Shown here: positions 50,255 to 58,722 of the stretch, piece after piece
How positions within the stretch are numbered: the first letter of the stretch is position 1
Layout: every line of letters starts with the position of its first letter
Source: Fabrea salina
Lineage: Eukaryota > Ciliophora > Heterotrichea > Heterotrichida > Fabreidae
Assembly (NCBI GenBank): GCA_022984795.1
Contig: JALIHJ010000006.1
Coordinates: forward strand, 124,001-188,000
Direction: 5' to 3'
Length of the DNA stretch: 64,000 nt
Made by a program: the position numbers and the translations under genes
The notes under the pieces: generated by a model
Database searches by the model: none
What the model saw: only the letters and a program-made list of their open reading frames with translations
What the model was told of the DNA's origin: nothing

Positions 50255-50272
50255 ACTAATCTTTTGATTAGT
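50255..50272. repeat. Perfect 7-bp inverted repeat with TTTT loop
   Basis: ACTAATC-TTTT-GATTAGT lies in the 92-bp spacer between two convergent genes. It could form a hairpin at the 3' end of either transcript. Confidence 0.4.
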
Positions 50273-50305
50273 GCTAACTTAAAGCCATTGAAATCCTCAA
50301 CTAGA

Positions 50306-51463
50306 TTACATTAATTGGACAAAGTTGTAAGGAAAGGATCCTACCTGCTCGTCAATTCTGCCTATCCACCAGCCTGTTTCGGTTTTTTGGAGGATTTCAA
50401 TCACGTCTCCCCTGCTAAAGCTCAGGTCGCCTTCTTGCTCTCCTTCAAAGTCGTACAAAGCAATAGCGCACTCTTGTTCGTTCGTAAAGCTAACGTCTTG
50501 GCCCCGAATTTTATTGATGATTCGTTCAGAAAGGCTTTCGCCTGGTTCTATGAAGGAACTGTGAAGGGAGTTAGTTTCTAGGTTCTTGAGGGGATTTAAG
50601 GGGTGCAGGTGTTCTTGGGTAGAACCTAAACTTGAAGGTGAGTCGTCGAAGTATTCTACTGTGTAAGATATTTGGGGGTTTTCACTTTCTTGGAAGTAGT
50701 TAAAGTTCCCTAGGTTGCTTTGGGTTTTCCAGGTTTTTGTTTGTTGAATGTAGGGTTCTAAGTTTATTCCAGTTTCTTCTTGAATGCGACTTAAACGCTC
50801 TGCTGCGAACTTTTGGAGGTTTTGGGTGTCGGAGGAATCCCCTTTAAGAATGGTGCTTACAACATCGACCATAAACCCCGAAAGGTTTTCTAAGTGGTTT
50901 TTGTGGGTTTCTAGGAGTTTTTTTGCGTTGTCAAGGTCCTGAGTTAAGTTGGTCTTTTCGGTTTGGAGGGTTTTGTGGCTGGTCTTTAAAGCCTGGAAAG
51001 ATTTTTGGATTCTTTCCATGTTAGACAGTACTTGGTTCATTTCTGAGTTTTTAGCTCTTTTGAATTCTTTGAACTCCTCTTCAATTTTAGAGTAGTTTTT
51101 TCTTTCTTTAGAAAGTTGGTTGGTTAACTTTTTTAAATTGGCCTGGAGTTTGAGGATTTCTTCTTCTTTTTCTTTGAGCAAAGTGGACTCTGGTTCTTTT
51201 TTGTTTGTGTGGAGACGAGACTTGCGCGAAGTGTCTGGAGTAAATACTCTGTCTGTTGCAGGGGCTTTTGTGGAAGTGGGTGATGGTCGAGTTCTAATTG
51301 GGGACCTTAACTGGTTGTTGGAGCGCACACTAGAAGAATTAGTTTGGGTTTTGCGTTCTTCAGCTGGAGTTCGGACAAAAGTGAGTGTGGACAACGAAGA
51401 AAACACTCCTTTTTCTAAGTTACGCGCTTTGTTGGGAGAGGGAGTTCTTGACCTGTCTGTCAT
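50306..51463 (-). CDS. Coiled-coil protein with C-terminal SH3 domain
   Basis: 385 residues. A Ser/Thr/Arg/Pro-rich head (residues 1-95), a coiled coil at about 95-200, a linker, and an SH3 domain at about 330-385. The SH3 has ALYDF, the acidic loop EGEQEGDLSF, GWWIGRI and the closing GSFPYNFVQLM, all diagnostic. The layout recalls actin- and membrane-linked adaptors. SH3 domains are rare in ciliates, and possible proline-rich partners in the window include the unknown protein at 45804-46916 (speculation). Divergent from the next gene by 35 bp. Confidence 0.84.
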   Translation of the reverse strand: MTDRSRTPSPNKARNLEKGVFSSLSTLTFVRTPAEERKTQTNSSSVRSNNQLRSPIRTRPSPTSTKAPATDRVFTPDTSRKSRLHTNKKEPESTLLKEKEEEILKLQANLKKLTNQLSKERKNYSKIEEEFKEFKRAKNSEMNQVLSNMERIQKSFQALKTSHKTLQTEKTNLTQDLDNAKKLLETHKNHLENLSGFMVDVVSTILKGDSSDTQNLQKFAAERLSRIQEETGINLEPYIQQTKTWKTQSNLGNFNYFQESENPQISYTVEYFDDSPSSLGSTQEHLHPLNPLKNLETNSLHSSFIEPGESLSERIINKIRGQDVSFTNEQECAIALYDFEGEQEGDLSFSRGDVIEILQKTETGWWIGRIDEQVGSFPYNFVQLM

Positions 51464-51498
51464 TTATATTTAAATTGGAGTTAAAGAAGTTAATAAAG

Positions 51499-52482
51499 AT
51501 GTCTTACTACTCCCCTACACTTTTCCACAGAGAACTGTCACCCAGAGCTCGTTTAGAAGCAGAAGTACTTAGTCCTAGAGGCTATGAGTTCTCTCCTGAA
51601 CAAGTAGAAGACATTGGAAGACACCACGACTCCCAAATCTCTTCTTTGTACCAACGTCTTTCGCAAAACGAAAGGTACTACAAAGAAAACATATCCGACT
51701 TAAGGACCAAAATAAGCAGTGCTCGCGAACAACTCGAGTCTTTGAAGTACAAGCACTCCAGACAACTTGAAGAAACTCGTGAAAGCATCCGCAGAGACCA
51801 CCAAAGAATAAACCAGGAAAAAGACTCTGAAATTAAAAGACTCAAACAAGAACACCAAGAACTCTCCCAACAAAGAAACGCTGAGTTTTCGGCCATTAAG
51901 TACTCCCAGTCTGAAAGTCAGCAGCAACTGGACTACGAAAAACAAAATAACTACAACCTCACTAGAGAGTTCGAGAAACTCAACCAAGAAATGAAGTTCC
52001 TCCAAGAAAAACTCAGCGTTTCCAGGTCTAAAACCATAGAAGTCAACCGAGAAGACCTTACAGTTACACGCGAAAAACTATTCCAAGAACTCGACTACTT
52101 AAAAAGAGACCAAAACATGCAACTGAAAGACTTCGAAAGACAACTAGACGAAAAAAACTCCTACATCTACAACGTCCAAACGCAACTTCAGGACCTAAGG
52201 TTCCAGTTTGACGAAAAACAAAGAGAAAACGAAGAAACCCTTTACCAACTGCAAAGCAAAATAGAAAACTCCCGAGCTTACCTAAGAGCCACTGAAGACC
52301 AAGTCAACAAACTGAACTTCCAAAAAACAGACGCCCAACAAGAAGTTAAGCAGCTCTCAGACGAGTCCGAACAACTAGAGTCGAAACTAACCCAACTCGT
52401 AAAAGAAAGAAACAACTTAAGGAAAAAACTCAAAAAACTAGAATGCACTGTGCTTAGAAAAAGTCCTAGGAAAAAGAAATAA
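51499..52482 (+). CDS. Coiled-coil protein, unknown function
   Basis: 327 residues. A 45-residue head with S/T-P sites (SPRARLE, LSPRGYEFSP) precedes an unbroken coiled coil from about residue 55 to 310, rich in Arg, Glu and Gln, ending in a basic tail (RKSPRKKK). The SP-rich head plus long coil is typical of fibrous basal-body or rootlet-type proteins, but no family-specific motif is seen. Start is the ATG at 51499 preceded by TAATAAAG. Confidence 0.74.
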   Translation: MSYYSPTLFHRELSPRARLEAEVLSPRGYEFSPEQVEDIGRHHDSQISSLYQRLSQNERYYKENISDLRTKISSAREQLESLKYKHSRQLEETRESIRRDHQRINQEKDSEIKRLKQEHQELSQQRNAEFSAIKYSQSESQQQLDYEKQNNYNLTREFEKLNQEMKFLQEKLSVSRSKTIEVNREDLTVTREKLFQELDYLKRDQNMQLKDFERQLDEKNSYIYNVQTQLQDLRFQFDEKQRENEETLYQLQSKIENSRAYLRATEDQVNKLNFQKTDAQQEVKQLSDESEQLESKLTQLVKERNNLRKKLKKLECTVLRKSPRKKK

Positions 52483-52529
52483 CTTAACCAAAAATAATTT
52501 AGAAAGGGCAAGTATTCTTTATAATATAA

Positions 52530-53786
52530 ATGAACGTTCCTCAAAAAAGAACTAAAATTACCGAAGAAGCTAGGAAAAGCGTCCAAGGGTTCTACAAGCA
52601 AGGCCCAGCAAAGGTAGGTTTAGATCAGAGCTATCCGGCGTACACCCTTCCTCAGCAACAACCCAGTAAACCAAGTACTGAAGGTCTGAAAAACTTCATC
52701 ATGCGTGCTTTTAGCAAGTGCCAAAGCGATGATGAAAGAGACACTATGGAAAAACTAATTAAGGATGTCATTCAAACCACCAAAAATTCAGGGAAGTTCT
52801 ACACACAAGACTGGGAACGCACTGAAGTTCCTTTGCTTCCTAGAGAACAAATAGTCATTCAAAATAATCCCTCTTCGTCTTTTGAAATCAACCAGGTTAT
52901 GAAGTCCCAAAAAAGGAGGAAAACTCGCTTTTCACTGTACGAGCCCAAGCAGGACTCTATTCCCAAAAAACACCCTAAACTAGCAGAGCCCGAAGAAGAA
53001 CAGGGAGGCTGGAAGATCGTTGGAGTTTGTCAGGACTTGGAAAAACCCTACTTGCGTCTTACTTCCAAACCGGACCCAGAAAAAGTCAGGCCTGAACCTG
53101 TGCTTCGGAAGGCTCTTGCTCACTTTAGGGACAAGTACAAAACCCGAACTATTAGTTATGAGTTCTTTTCAGAACAGTTGCGAAGCATCCGGCAGGACTT
53201 GCGAGTGCAAGGAATCAACAACAAGTTCACTGTGGAAGTGTACCAGGTGCATGCTCGGCTTTCCATCGAGAACCAGGACTTAGACCAGTTTAACTCCTGC
53301 ATGAGTCGTTTGTTTGAGTTGTTCAGAGAAGGCCTCCCAGGTAAGAAAACTGAGTTCTTAGCGTACCGCATTGTGTATTATACTTTTCAAAACTTATACT
53401 TGCATCTTGAAAAGTGTCTGAAGTCGTTGACTAAACTTGACAACAAAGCTCCTGAGATTCAGCACGCTCTTGCTGTGAAAAGAGCACATTTACAAGGTAA
53501 TTACCACCAGGTTTTCTTGTTGCGCGAAACAGCGCCTAACATGGGGCGCTGTGTGATTGATATATTTTTAGAAAAGTTGCGGATGTTTTCTTTATTAAAG
53601 ATTTGTAAAGCTTACATGCCTAGTGTGGAGCTCAGTTGGGTAGACCAAGAGTTGGGCTTTAACAACTACCAAGACTGTGTATCTTTCTTAGAGTCAAACG
53701 GTGCTTTCATTCAAAAAGGTGCTTTGTTATGCAAAGAGTCTTTGAAAGGACTCAACAATAGCAGAATCATCAATCCCAAGGTTTAA
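52530..53786 (+). CDS. LENG8: LENG8-like SAC3/GANP-domain protein
   Basis: 418 residues. The C-terminal SAC3/GANP domain (about residues 165-400) matches the LENG8 subgroup: YLRLTSKPDPEKVRPEPVL, RSIRQDLRVQGINNKFTVEVYQVHARL, LPGKKTEFLAYRIVYY and LAVKRAHLQGNYHQVF in order. LENG8 is the nuclear counterpart of Sac3/GANP and works with PCID2 and DSS1 in mRNA retention and export. The N-terminal 160 residues are low complexity with a basic stretch KSQKRRKTRF that may be a nuclear signal. Same strand and 11 bp from the kaptin gene. Confidence 0.86.
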   Translation: MNVPQKRTKITEEARKSVQGFYKQGPAKVGLDQSYPAYTLPQQQPSKPSTEGLKNFIMRAFSKCQSDDERDTMEKLIKDVIQTTKNSGKFYTQDWERTEVPLLPREQIVIQNNPSSSFEINQVMKSQKRRKTRFSLYEPKQDSIPKKHPKLAEPEEEQGGWKIVGVCQDLEKPYLRLTSKPDPEKVRPEPVLRKALAHFRDKYKTRTISYEFFSEQLRSIRQDLRVQGINNKFTVEVYQVHARLSIENQDLDQFNSCMSRLFELFREGLPGKKTEFLAYRIVYYTFQNLYLHLEKCLKSLTKLDNKAPEIQHALAVKRAHLQGNYHQVFLLRETAPNMGRCVIDIFLEKLRMFSLLKICKAYMPSVELSWVDQELGFNNYQDCVSFLESNGAFIQKGALLCKESLKGLNNSRIINPKV

Positions 53787-53797
53787 TAATTAATAAA

Positions 53798-54904
53798 ATG
53801 GAACTAAAGGGGTTTCTTGAACTCTCTAACTACACCAACATCTACTCACTAAGTACCTTTGACATGAAGACCAAAAGAGGCTGTGTAGTGAGCACTTGCA
53901 GGAGTGTTTACCGCGTTTGGTGCAACAAAGAAGGACAAGTAAAGTCTGTAAGACTAAACCTGGACAAGATCAACCCTGACACCGAAATTTTGGGCAACAC
54001 TGGAATTTGCTGGAGAGGTTTGCTGGTGCTAGCTTTAATTTGCAGAAATAGGAACAACACTTTTTCCCTCAATGTTTACTTGAGACTCATGGACGATGCC
54101 ACTGGGAAAAGTGAAAACTGCTTTACACAAGATCTGGACTTTGTGCCCTACAAAATCTACATAGTAAAGTTTACTTAGAAAGTGTTGGAAGAAGACTTAG
54201 TGATTATGGTTGCTAAAAGTGACGGAAAGATTCTGTTTTACAAAGCTGATTACGAAAACTTAGTCCCTTTGAGTTCACTTAGTTTGCAGTATCTTGTGGA
54301 GGACGAAGAACTTAATTCTCAGGAGTCTCCAGTAATCACTATGCACTCCCACTCCCACATTTCGTGCTTTTTAATTGCTTTGGGCTGCCAGGATGGAAGA
54401 GTCAAACTAGTTAAATACACCACTCGGTGGGAAAGACTAAGTTCCCAAGAAGTTCAGTTAGACGGACCCATTTCAAGTGTGAAACTCGGGAAAATAGAGC
54501 CTGGAGTTACTGACTTGTTGGTAACTTCAGGCGTGGGCTACGCAGTCGTTTACTCCAACGTAGCCGAAAACTTGTTTAGCAAAAAAACAGTACTCAAGCC
54601 AGACACCGAAGAAGCTATTACTTGCTGCACTTTGTGTGACGTTAACTTTGACGGACAAAAAGAAATTATTCTAGGAAGTTACTCTCAAGAAGTCTTTTGC
54701 TACAGGTACTGTGGAGAGTCTTTCCAGTGCTTGTGGAAAGTGAAGTTTTTGCACCCTGTGATGTGTGTTTGTCCTGTGGACTTGAACAGAGACGGAGTTT
54801 TTGAGCTCTTAGTAGTTACATTGTTTGGAATTTACTTATTTTCTCCTGACTTTAAATTAGCTTTGCAGAAATTAAAAGCCGTAAAGGACTCGTTACGAAA
54901 TTAA
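53798..54904 (+). CDS. KPTN: Kaptin-like protein (KICSTOR subunit)
   Basis: Two exons joined by a 15-nt intron (54164-54178) give 363 residues. It is a beta-propeller-like protein. The C-terminal third carries CDVNFDGQKEIILGSYSQEVFCYRY and PVDLNRDGVFELLVV, FG-GAP-like Asp-rich loops that match kaptin closely. Kaptin binds ITFG2, C12orf66 and SZT2 in KICSTOR, which places GATOR1 on lysosomes and restrains mTORC1; it was also described as an actin-binding protein. Shorter than human KPTN (436). Ends 2 bp before the stop of the convergent gene. Confidence 0.72.
54164..54178 (+). other. 15-nt intron (kaptin gene)
   Basis: GTAAAGTTTACTTAG, phase 0, in-frame TAG. Removal joins PYKIYI to KVLEEDLVIMVAKSDG, a continuous propeller strand pair. 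Confidence 0.88.
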
Positions 54905-54906
54905 AC

Positions 54907-56193
54907 TTAAATGACCTGAAGAGTTCTGTCAACTCTGTCCAAGTAGAGGTTTGCGTGCTTGATATCGAAAACCAAAGCTGGTTTGACAAAAACCGTGCTC
55001 CCTCTTACAGAAGTGATGATTCCGTGCTTGAGCATTTGGTTTTGGAACTTCTGGGCTAGTTTTTCGTTAGGTAAGTCATAAGAGATGTAAGTTCCCATTC
55101 CTCTGACCTGACTTAGTTTTTCTAGGGTGCCTAGGAGCGACTTTAGGTGAATTCCTGTTTTTTCGGCTCTCCAAATAAGCTTGTCGCAGTCCATGGTATG
55201 CTTGATTGACTGCCACCTCATTAACTTAAGAGGTTCCTTTTTGAAACTGAATGAAGAAGCCTGAGTTGGCTTCATGTGGGGTTTGAAAAGCGCCCCGTTG
55301 AGTTGGAGCTTTTTCCCAAAAACAATAACATCAGGGTCGGCTTGGGGTCCCCAGTGTTCGAAGCCCCAGAACTTTCCAGTGGCACCTCCTCCAGTGTTGA
55401 TTTCATTAACTATAAACAAAGCACCATACTTCTTAGCAAGTTCTTGAACTTTTAAGTAAAACCCAGGTGAAGCATACCTTCCGTCGTTTTGAATAGGCTG
55501 GACTACCACTCCTGTTACAGCAGAGCCTGACTTGAGTTGGGACTCAAGGATTTCTAAGCTTTCTGCTTCTGCTTTTTGGTTGTGGGCTTTATTGGGGTAA
55601 AAGGGGTACTTAACGTTTGGGAAGGGAGTTTGTGAGTACTCGTTGCCTGTAAGTTGCTCAAAAGCTAGGATGGAGTTTTTGGGCGATAAGGGTTGGGTTT
55701 GCTTGGACTGGGTAGAGGAGTCCAAAGCAGGTGCTGAGTGCTTTTGAGCATAAAGAGAGGCCAGGATGTAGGCGTTGTTAAGTGCGTCCTGTGGAGAAGG
55801 GGCACTGTTGAGCAAGTCTCTAACTTCTAAAGGAGCTAAAGCAAGGTAGTTCTTTTTCAAAGAAGAAGCCCATTCTTCTGGAGACATTCCGTTTTCTAAA
55901 ACTCTGTGATAGTCGGAGCCTGAAGATGCCTATGTGAACTTTACGTAAATCCAGTCTTTGTGGTTGTACCCATCTACTAGGCACCCTTCATTGCCTGCAG
56001 TGTCCAGCAATTTGTTTCCGTCTACGTCCACAAGATAGTTCCCTACAGATCTTTCGAGGTCAGGAACTATTTGGTCGCCTTTGGAGTGCTTTTTAAGGGA
56101 GTTGGGACCAGGAACTGCAGTCCTTAACTTAGGAGACCAGGGCTCTGAGGGTAAAAGTATGTTTTTGATATTCAACCTTCCAAGAGCTTTCAT
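54907..56193 (-). CDS. GABA-aminotransferase-like PLP-fold protein with altered active site
   Basis: Two exons joined by a 15-nt intron (55930-55944) give 423 residues. The N-terminus (GNYLVDVDGNKLLDT, ALAPLEVRDLLN) and VQPIQNDGRYASPGFYLKVQ plus GGGATGKFWGFEHWG follow 4-aminobutyrate aminotransferase (ABAT) closely. The Asp of DEVQTG that holds the PLP ring nitrogen is Asn258 (NEINTG). The family GSCSNENAFK phosphate loop is not visible (LNSAPSPQDALNNAY stands there), and the FHGRTMG segment is missing. The Lys that binds PLP is probably kept in FGKKL (289/290). It may be a degenerate or re-tasked enzyme. Last of four tightly packed same-strand genes. Confidence 0.8.
55930..55944 (-). other. 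15-nt intron (ABAT-like gene)
   Basis: GTAAAGTTCACATAG, phase 0, in-frame TAG. Removal joins HKDWIY to ASSGSDYHRVL. Confidence 0.85.
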
Positions 56194-56196
56194 TTA

Positions 56197-56514
56197 TTAA
56201 TGTTTAGACTTGTAAGTTAAAGTTGACTTTCCAAATGAAAGTTTTGACTGAACGTGTCTTTTCGGCCTAGTATGCCTGACTTCTTTAGTTTCTTTATGGA
56301 TGCTGGAAAGTATCTCTTCCAGAATTTCCCTTGCAACTTGTTCTGTGGTTTTTTCGGGAAGCACAAAGAACTTTTGTTTGTTCAACTCAGGAAGTCCAGC
56401 TTCTCTTCTGAGTTTTCTGTGTGCTTCTAGTTTAAACTTAAGCTGGTCAATTTCTTGGGAAAGTCTTTCTTTTTCTTCTTGAATCCACTTCTGCGGCAAG
56501 TTCTTGTTAAGCAT
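56197..56514 (-). CDS. Small helical protein, unknown function
   Basis: 105 residues: a charged helix at 1-40 (WIQEEKERLSQEIDQLKFK), a second helix at 55-75, and a basic tail (RPKRHVQSK). No family recognised. It lies 3 bp upstream of the ABAT-like start and 5 bp downstream of the FAM136A stop, all on the same strand, so a co-transcribed unit is possible. Confidence 0.65.
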   Translation of the reverse strand: MLNKNLPQKWIQEEKERLSQEIDQLKFKLEAHRKLRREAGLPELNKQKFFVLPEKTTEQVAREILEEILSSIHKETKEVRHTRPKRHVQSKLSFGKSTLTYKSKH

Positions 56515-56519
56515 TATTA

Positions 56520-56903
56520 TTACTTAGTAAGTAGCTTATTAAGGTGACTCTTAAGCTCTAGTTTGGCTTGACTAAAGTTAGAAATAGCTTCTTCGGTGCA
56601 TTCATTAACGCACTTTTGTGACTCGTTGTATTCAGTGCCTGCACAGCCTTTCATGCACTCACTAAATTTGTTCTGTATATTTGTCATTTGGGTTTGGATT
56701 TGCTCCTGTGCTTCTTGTATGTAGTAATTGCACTTATCAGCGCACTCTCCACAGTCTTCCATAGAGCCACTGCTTTTGTAGCAGTTGGACATGCACTGGA
56801 AAGCACGGGAAGTCAAAGCTTTGTTTTGGGGTTCAATTTCCTGGCCTAAAGCAACACTTTCTTTTTCTAGTTTTTGAGTGACTTCTCTGATTAGGGATTC
56901 CAT
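56520..56903 (-). CDS. FAM136A: FAM136A-like mitochondrial intermembrane-space protein
   Basis: 127 residues with the four CX3C motifs of FAM136A: CMSNC, CADKC, CMKGC and CVNEC, spaced along long amphipathic helices. Such twin CX3C proteins are imported into the mitochondrial intermembrane space and disulfide-locked by Mia40 or an equivalent. An extra Cys pair (YK..DCGEC) lies beside the second motif. Length and motif spacing fit the family well. Its function is not well known; FAM136A supports intermembrane-space proteostasis in animal cells. 5 bp from neighbours on both sides. Confidence 0.88.
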   Translation of the reverse strand: MESLIREVTQKLEKESVALGQEIEPQNKALTSRAFQCMSNCYKSSGSMEDCGECADKCNYYIQEAQEQIQTQMTNIQNKFSECMKGCAGTEYNESQKCVNECTEEAISNFSQAKLELKSHLNKLLTK

Positions 56904-56908
56904 GGTTA

Positions 56909-57523
56909 TTATTTATTCAGGTACTCCCAGCCCCTCCAAGTTTCCTTGCAATGCTTGAGAAGGAATTCTTTAACTGGCTCTATTGCTATGTAGACTGAAG
57001 GACCTGTGTGGTAGGGCAGTTCTTTTCTTCTTTGCGGAGAACAGTAGTAGTGACCTTTGTTAACTCCTATAACTTCTCCTTCAGAGTTCAGCAAAGGACC
57101 CCCTGACATGCCGTGCATCATTTCAGCAGAACTGTATAGGTAAATTCCTTGTTTGTTTTGCAAAAACCCAGTGAACCCCACCAAAGAAGTAAATGCATAC
57201 CCGTAGTGGTACAGTCTTTCACCCTTTTGAGTCTCTTCAGAGGACCCTAGTTTCAAGTAGGAGTAATTTTTGTGTCGAGGAAGTTGTAGAAGGGCTATGT
57301 CTAGGTCTTTGTCGTACGCAAGCACTTCAATATACTCTCCTCCAACAGTCGTTGTATGCTTTGCTTCTAAAACGTGCGAAGATGACAGTGCCAGTCCGTT
57401 TTTTGAGATTGCAAACCCAGTTCCTTTTGACTCCTTAGTATACTGAAGAGCCACTACACTTTCCTTAGCTTTTTCGTGGTAAGCGTAAGCACACCAAACC
57501 ACACCTGCTAAGCCTAGTCTCAT
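56909..57523 (-). CDS. Trypsin-fold serine protease (HtrA/S1C-like), no PDZ
   Basis: 204 residues. The triad is visible: His50 (LSSSHVL), Asp75 (DKDLDIALLQL) and Ser140 (GMSGGPLLNS), with the GTGFAIS strand before the His. This is the chymotrypsin fold of the DegP/HtrA group but without PDZ domains. The first 15 residues are hydrophobic (LGLAGVVWCAYAY) and may be a signal or mitochondrial presequence. As the upstream neighbour of FAM136A on the same strand at 5 bp, a mitochondrial site is tempting but unproven. Its ATG is 4 bp from an ATG of the divergent MORN gene. Confidence 0.84.
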   Translation of the reverse strand: MRLGLAGVVWCAYAYHEKAKESVVALQYTKESKGTGFAISKNGLALSSSHVLEAKHTTTVGGEYIEVLAYDKDLDIALLQLPRHKNYSYLKLGSSEETQKGERLYHYGYAFTSLVGFTGFLQNKQGIYLYSSAEMMHGMSGGPLLNSEGEVIGVNKGHYYCSPQRRKELPYHTGPSVYIAIEPVKEFLLKHCKETWRGWEYLNK

Positions 57524-57527
57524 AAAA

Positions 57528-58682
57528 ATGTCACAAAGAGCTATTTGGCGTTGTTTCCAAATGAAGGATTTGAGCGTTTACTACGGAGAAGTAGCTTTTG
57601 TGACTAGCTCGGGAGAAGTTGACAAAGGGGAAATGGCTACAGAAGAAGAAAAAGAGCAAATGAAACTAATCAGGCACGGCTACGGAGTTCAGTTATTTGG
57701 AACGAATTCCCAAGATGTGCTTTGCAAGTACCAAGGAGACTGGAAGTACGACAAACGCCACGGAACAGGCAAGTGCATTTACCCCAACGGAGATGTTTAC
57801 GAAGGCAGTCTTGAAAAAAACCAGCGTGAAGGCAAAGGAAAGTACGTTTGGCAGGATGGCAAAACTTACGAAGGCAACTGGCACAACAACATGATGGACG
57901 GAGAAGGAACTTTCACTCACCCTTCAGGACATTCTTTTTCAGGCACTTTCAGGGCTAACTACTTCATTCACAGAGGCTTGGCAGTTAACCCGCTTTTGGA
58001 CAAAGAAGAGTTTGAAGAAGACTTGCTGCTTCAAGACGAACGCAAAAAAAAGGCTGCTAAACTAGAAGAAGCTAGGCAAAAACAAGTTAAGTTGTACAGA
58101 GTTGAAGACTTAAGGGAACTCCCTGAAACTCTTGAAAAGGTCAAACAAAACGGAAGGACTGCAGTGGTGCTTTGCACTCAAGAGTGCTTGCTTGAGAAGC
58201 CAGAAATAGTAGAAGCTATGAAAAGCAGCAAAGAAGTGCTTGAAATCGACCTAAGGGGTCTTTCTAACCTTAGGAAAGAACAAGGCAAAGAAGCTGTGAA
58301 ACAAAACCTACGTGAAACCATTTCCAAAGGGGTGAGTCAAGGCAACTACATACTTTTGAACCTAGACGACTCAGAAGTTAAGTATGAAGCTCTGCACTAC
58401 CCTGACGTCCAGTACTACTTCAACCCTACTTCTTTTCCTCCCTTGCTTTTCAAACCTGCTTTGCTCGCACAAAAGCCCCAGGTCTGGGATGTTTTCAAAG
58501 CTGGAGAAGACATTCCTTTTAACCAAAGTTACCACTTTTTAATGTGGAGTAAGTCCAAACTCCCACTTGCCGACGACCAAGACTTACTTGACAAGTTCGA
58601 AAAGAAGTTTAAAAACATAGTTCCCCTAGAAAGCGTTGACTTGGTTTTGTGTCACCAAGAAGAAACCCCAGAAAGCCCTTAA
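57528..58682 (+). CDS. MORN-repeat protein
   Basis: 384 residues (374 if the second ATG at 57561 is used). Three MORN repeats lie at about residues 65-140 (YQGDWKYDKRHGTGKCIYPNG, DVYEGSLEKNQREGKGKY, TYEGNWHNNMMDGEGTF). A basic coil follows (about 160-190), then an alpha/beta domain (AVVLCTQECLLEKPEIVEAM ... NYILLNLDDSEVKYEAL) that looks Rossmann-like but has no P-loop. MORN proteins anchor structures at membranes, cilia and the cell cortex in protists. The first ATG leaves just 4 bp to the divergent protease gene; the second leaves 37 bp. Confidence 0.82.
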   Translation: MSQRAIWRCFQMKDLSVYYGEVAFVTSSGEVDKGEMATEEEKEQMKLIRHGYGVQLFGTNSQDVLCKYQGDWKYDKRHGTGKCIYPNGDVYEGSLEKNQREGKGKYVWQDGKTYEGNWHNNMMDGEGTFTHPSGHSFSGTFRANYFIHRGLAVNPLLDKEEFEEDLLLQDERKKKAAKLEEARQKQVKLYRVEDLRELPETLEKVKQNGRTAVVLCTQECLLEKPEIVEAMKSSKEVLEIDLRGLSNLRKEQGKEAVKQNLRETISKGVSQGNYILLNLDDSEVKYEALHYPDVQYYFNPTSFPPLLFKPALLAQKPQVWDVFKAGEDIPFNQSYHFLMWSKSKLPLADDQDLLDKFEKKFKNIVPLESVDLVLCHQEETPESP

Positions 58683-58722
58683 TGTTAATTTGAGTAATAT
58701 TTTAGCCCCCAATAATATTTAA

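Noticed and set aside
51385-51498. Longer N-terminus of the coiled-coil gene starting near 51385
   Set aside because: It would overlap the start of the divergent SH3 gene; the ATG at 51499 has the usual A-rich context.
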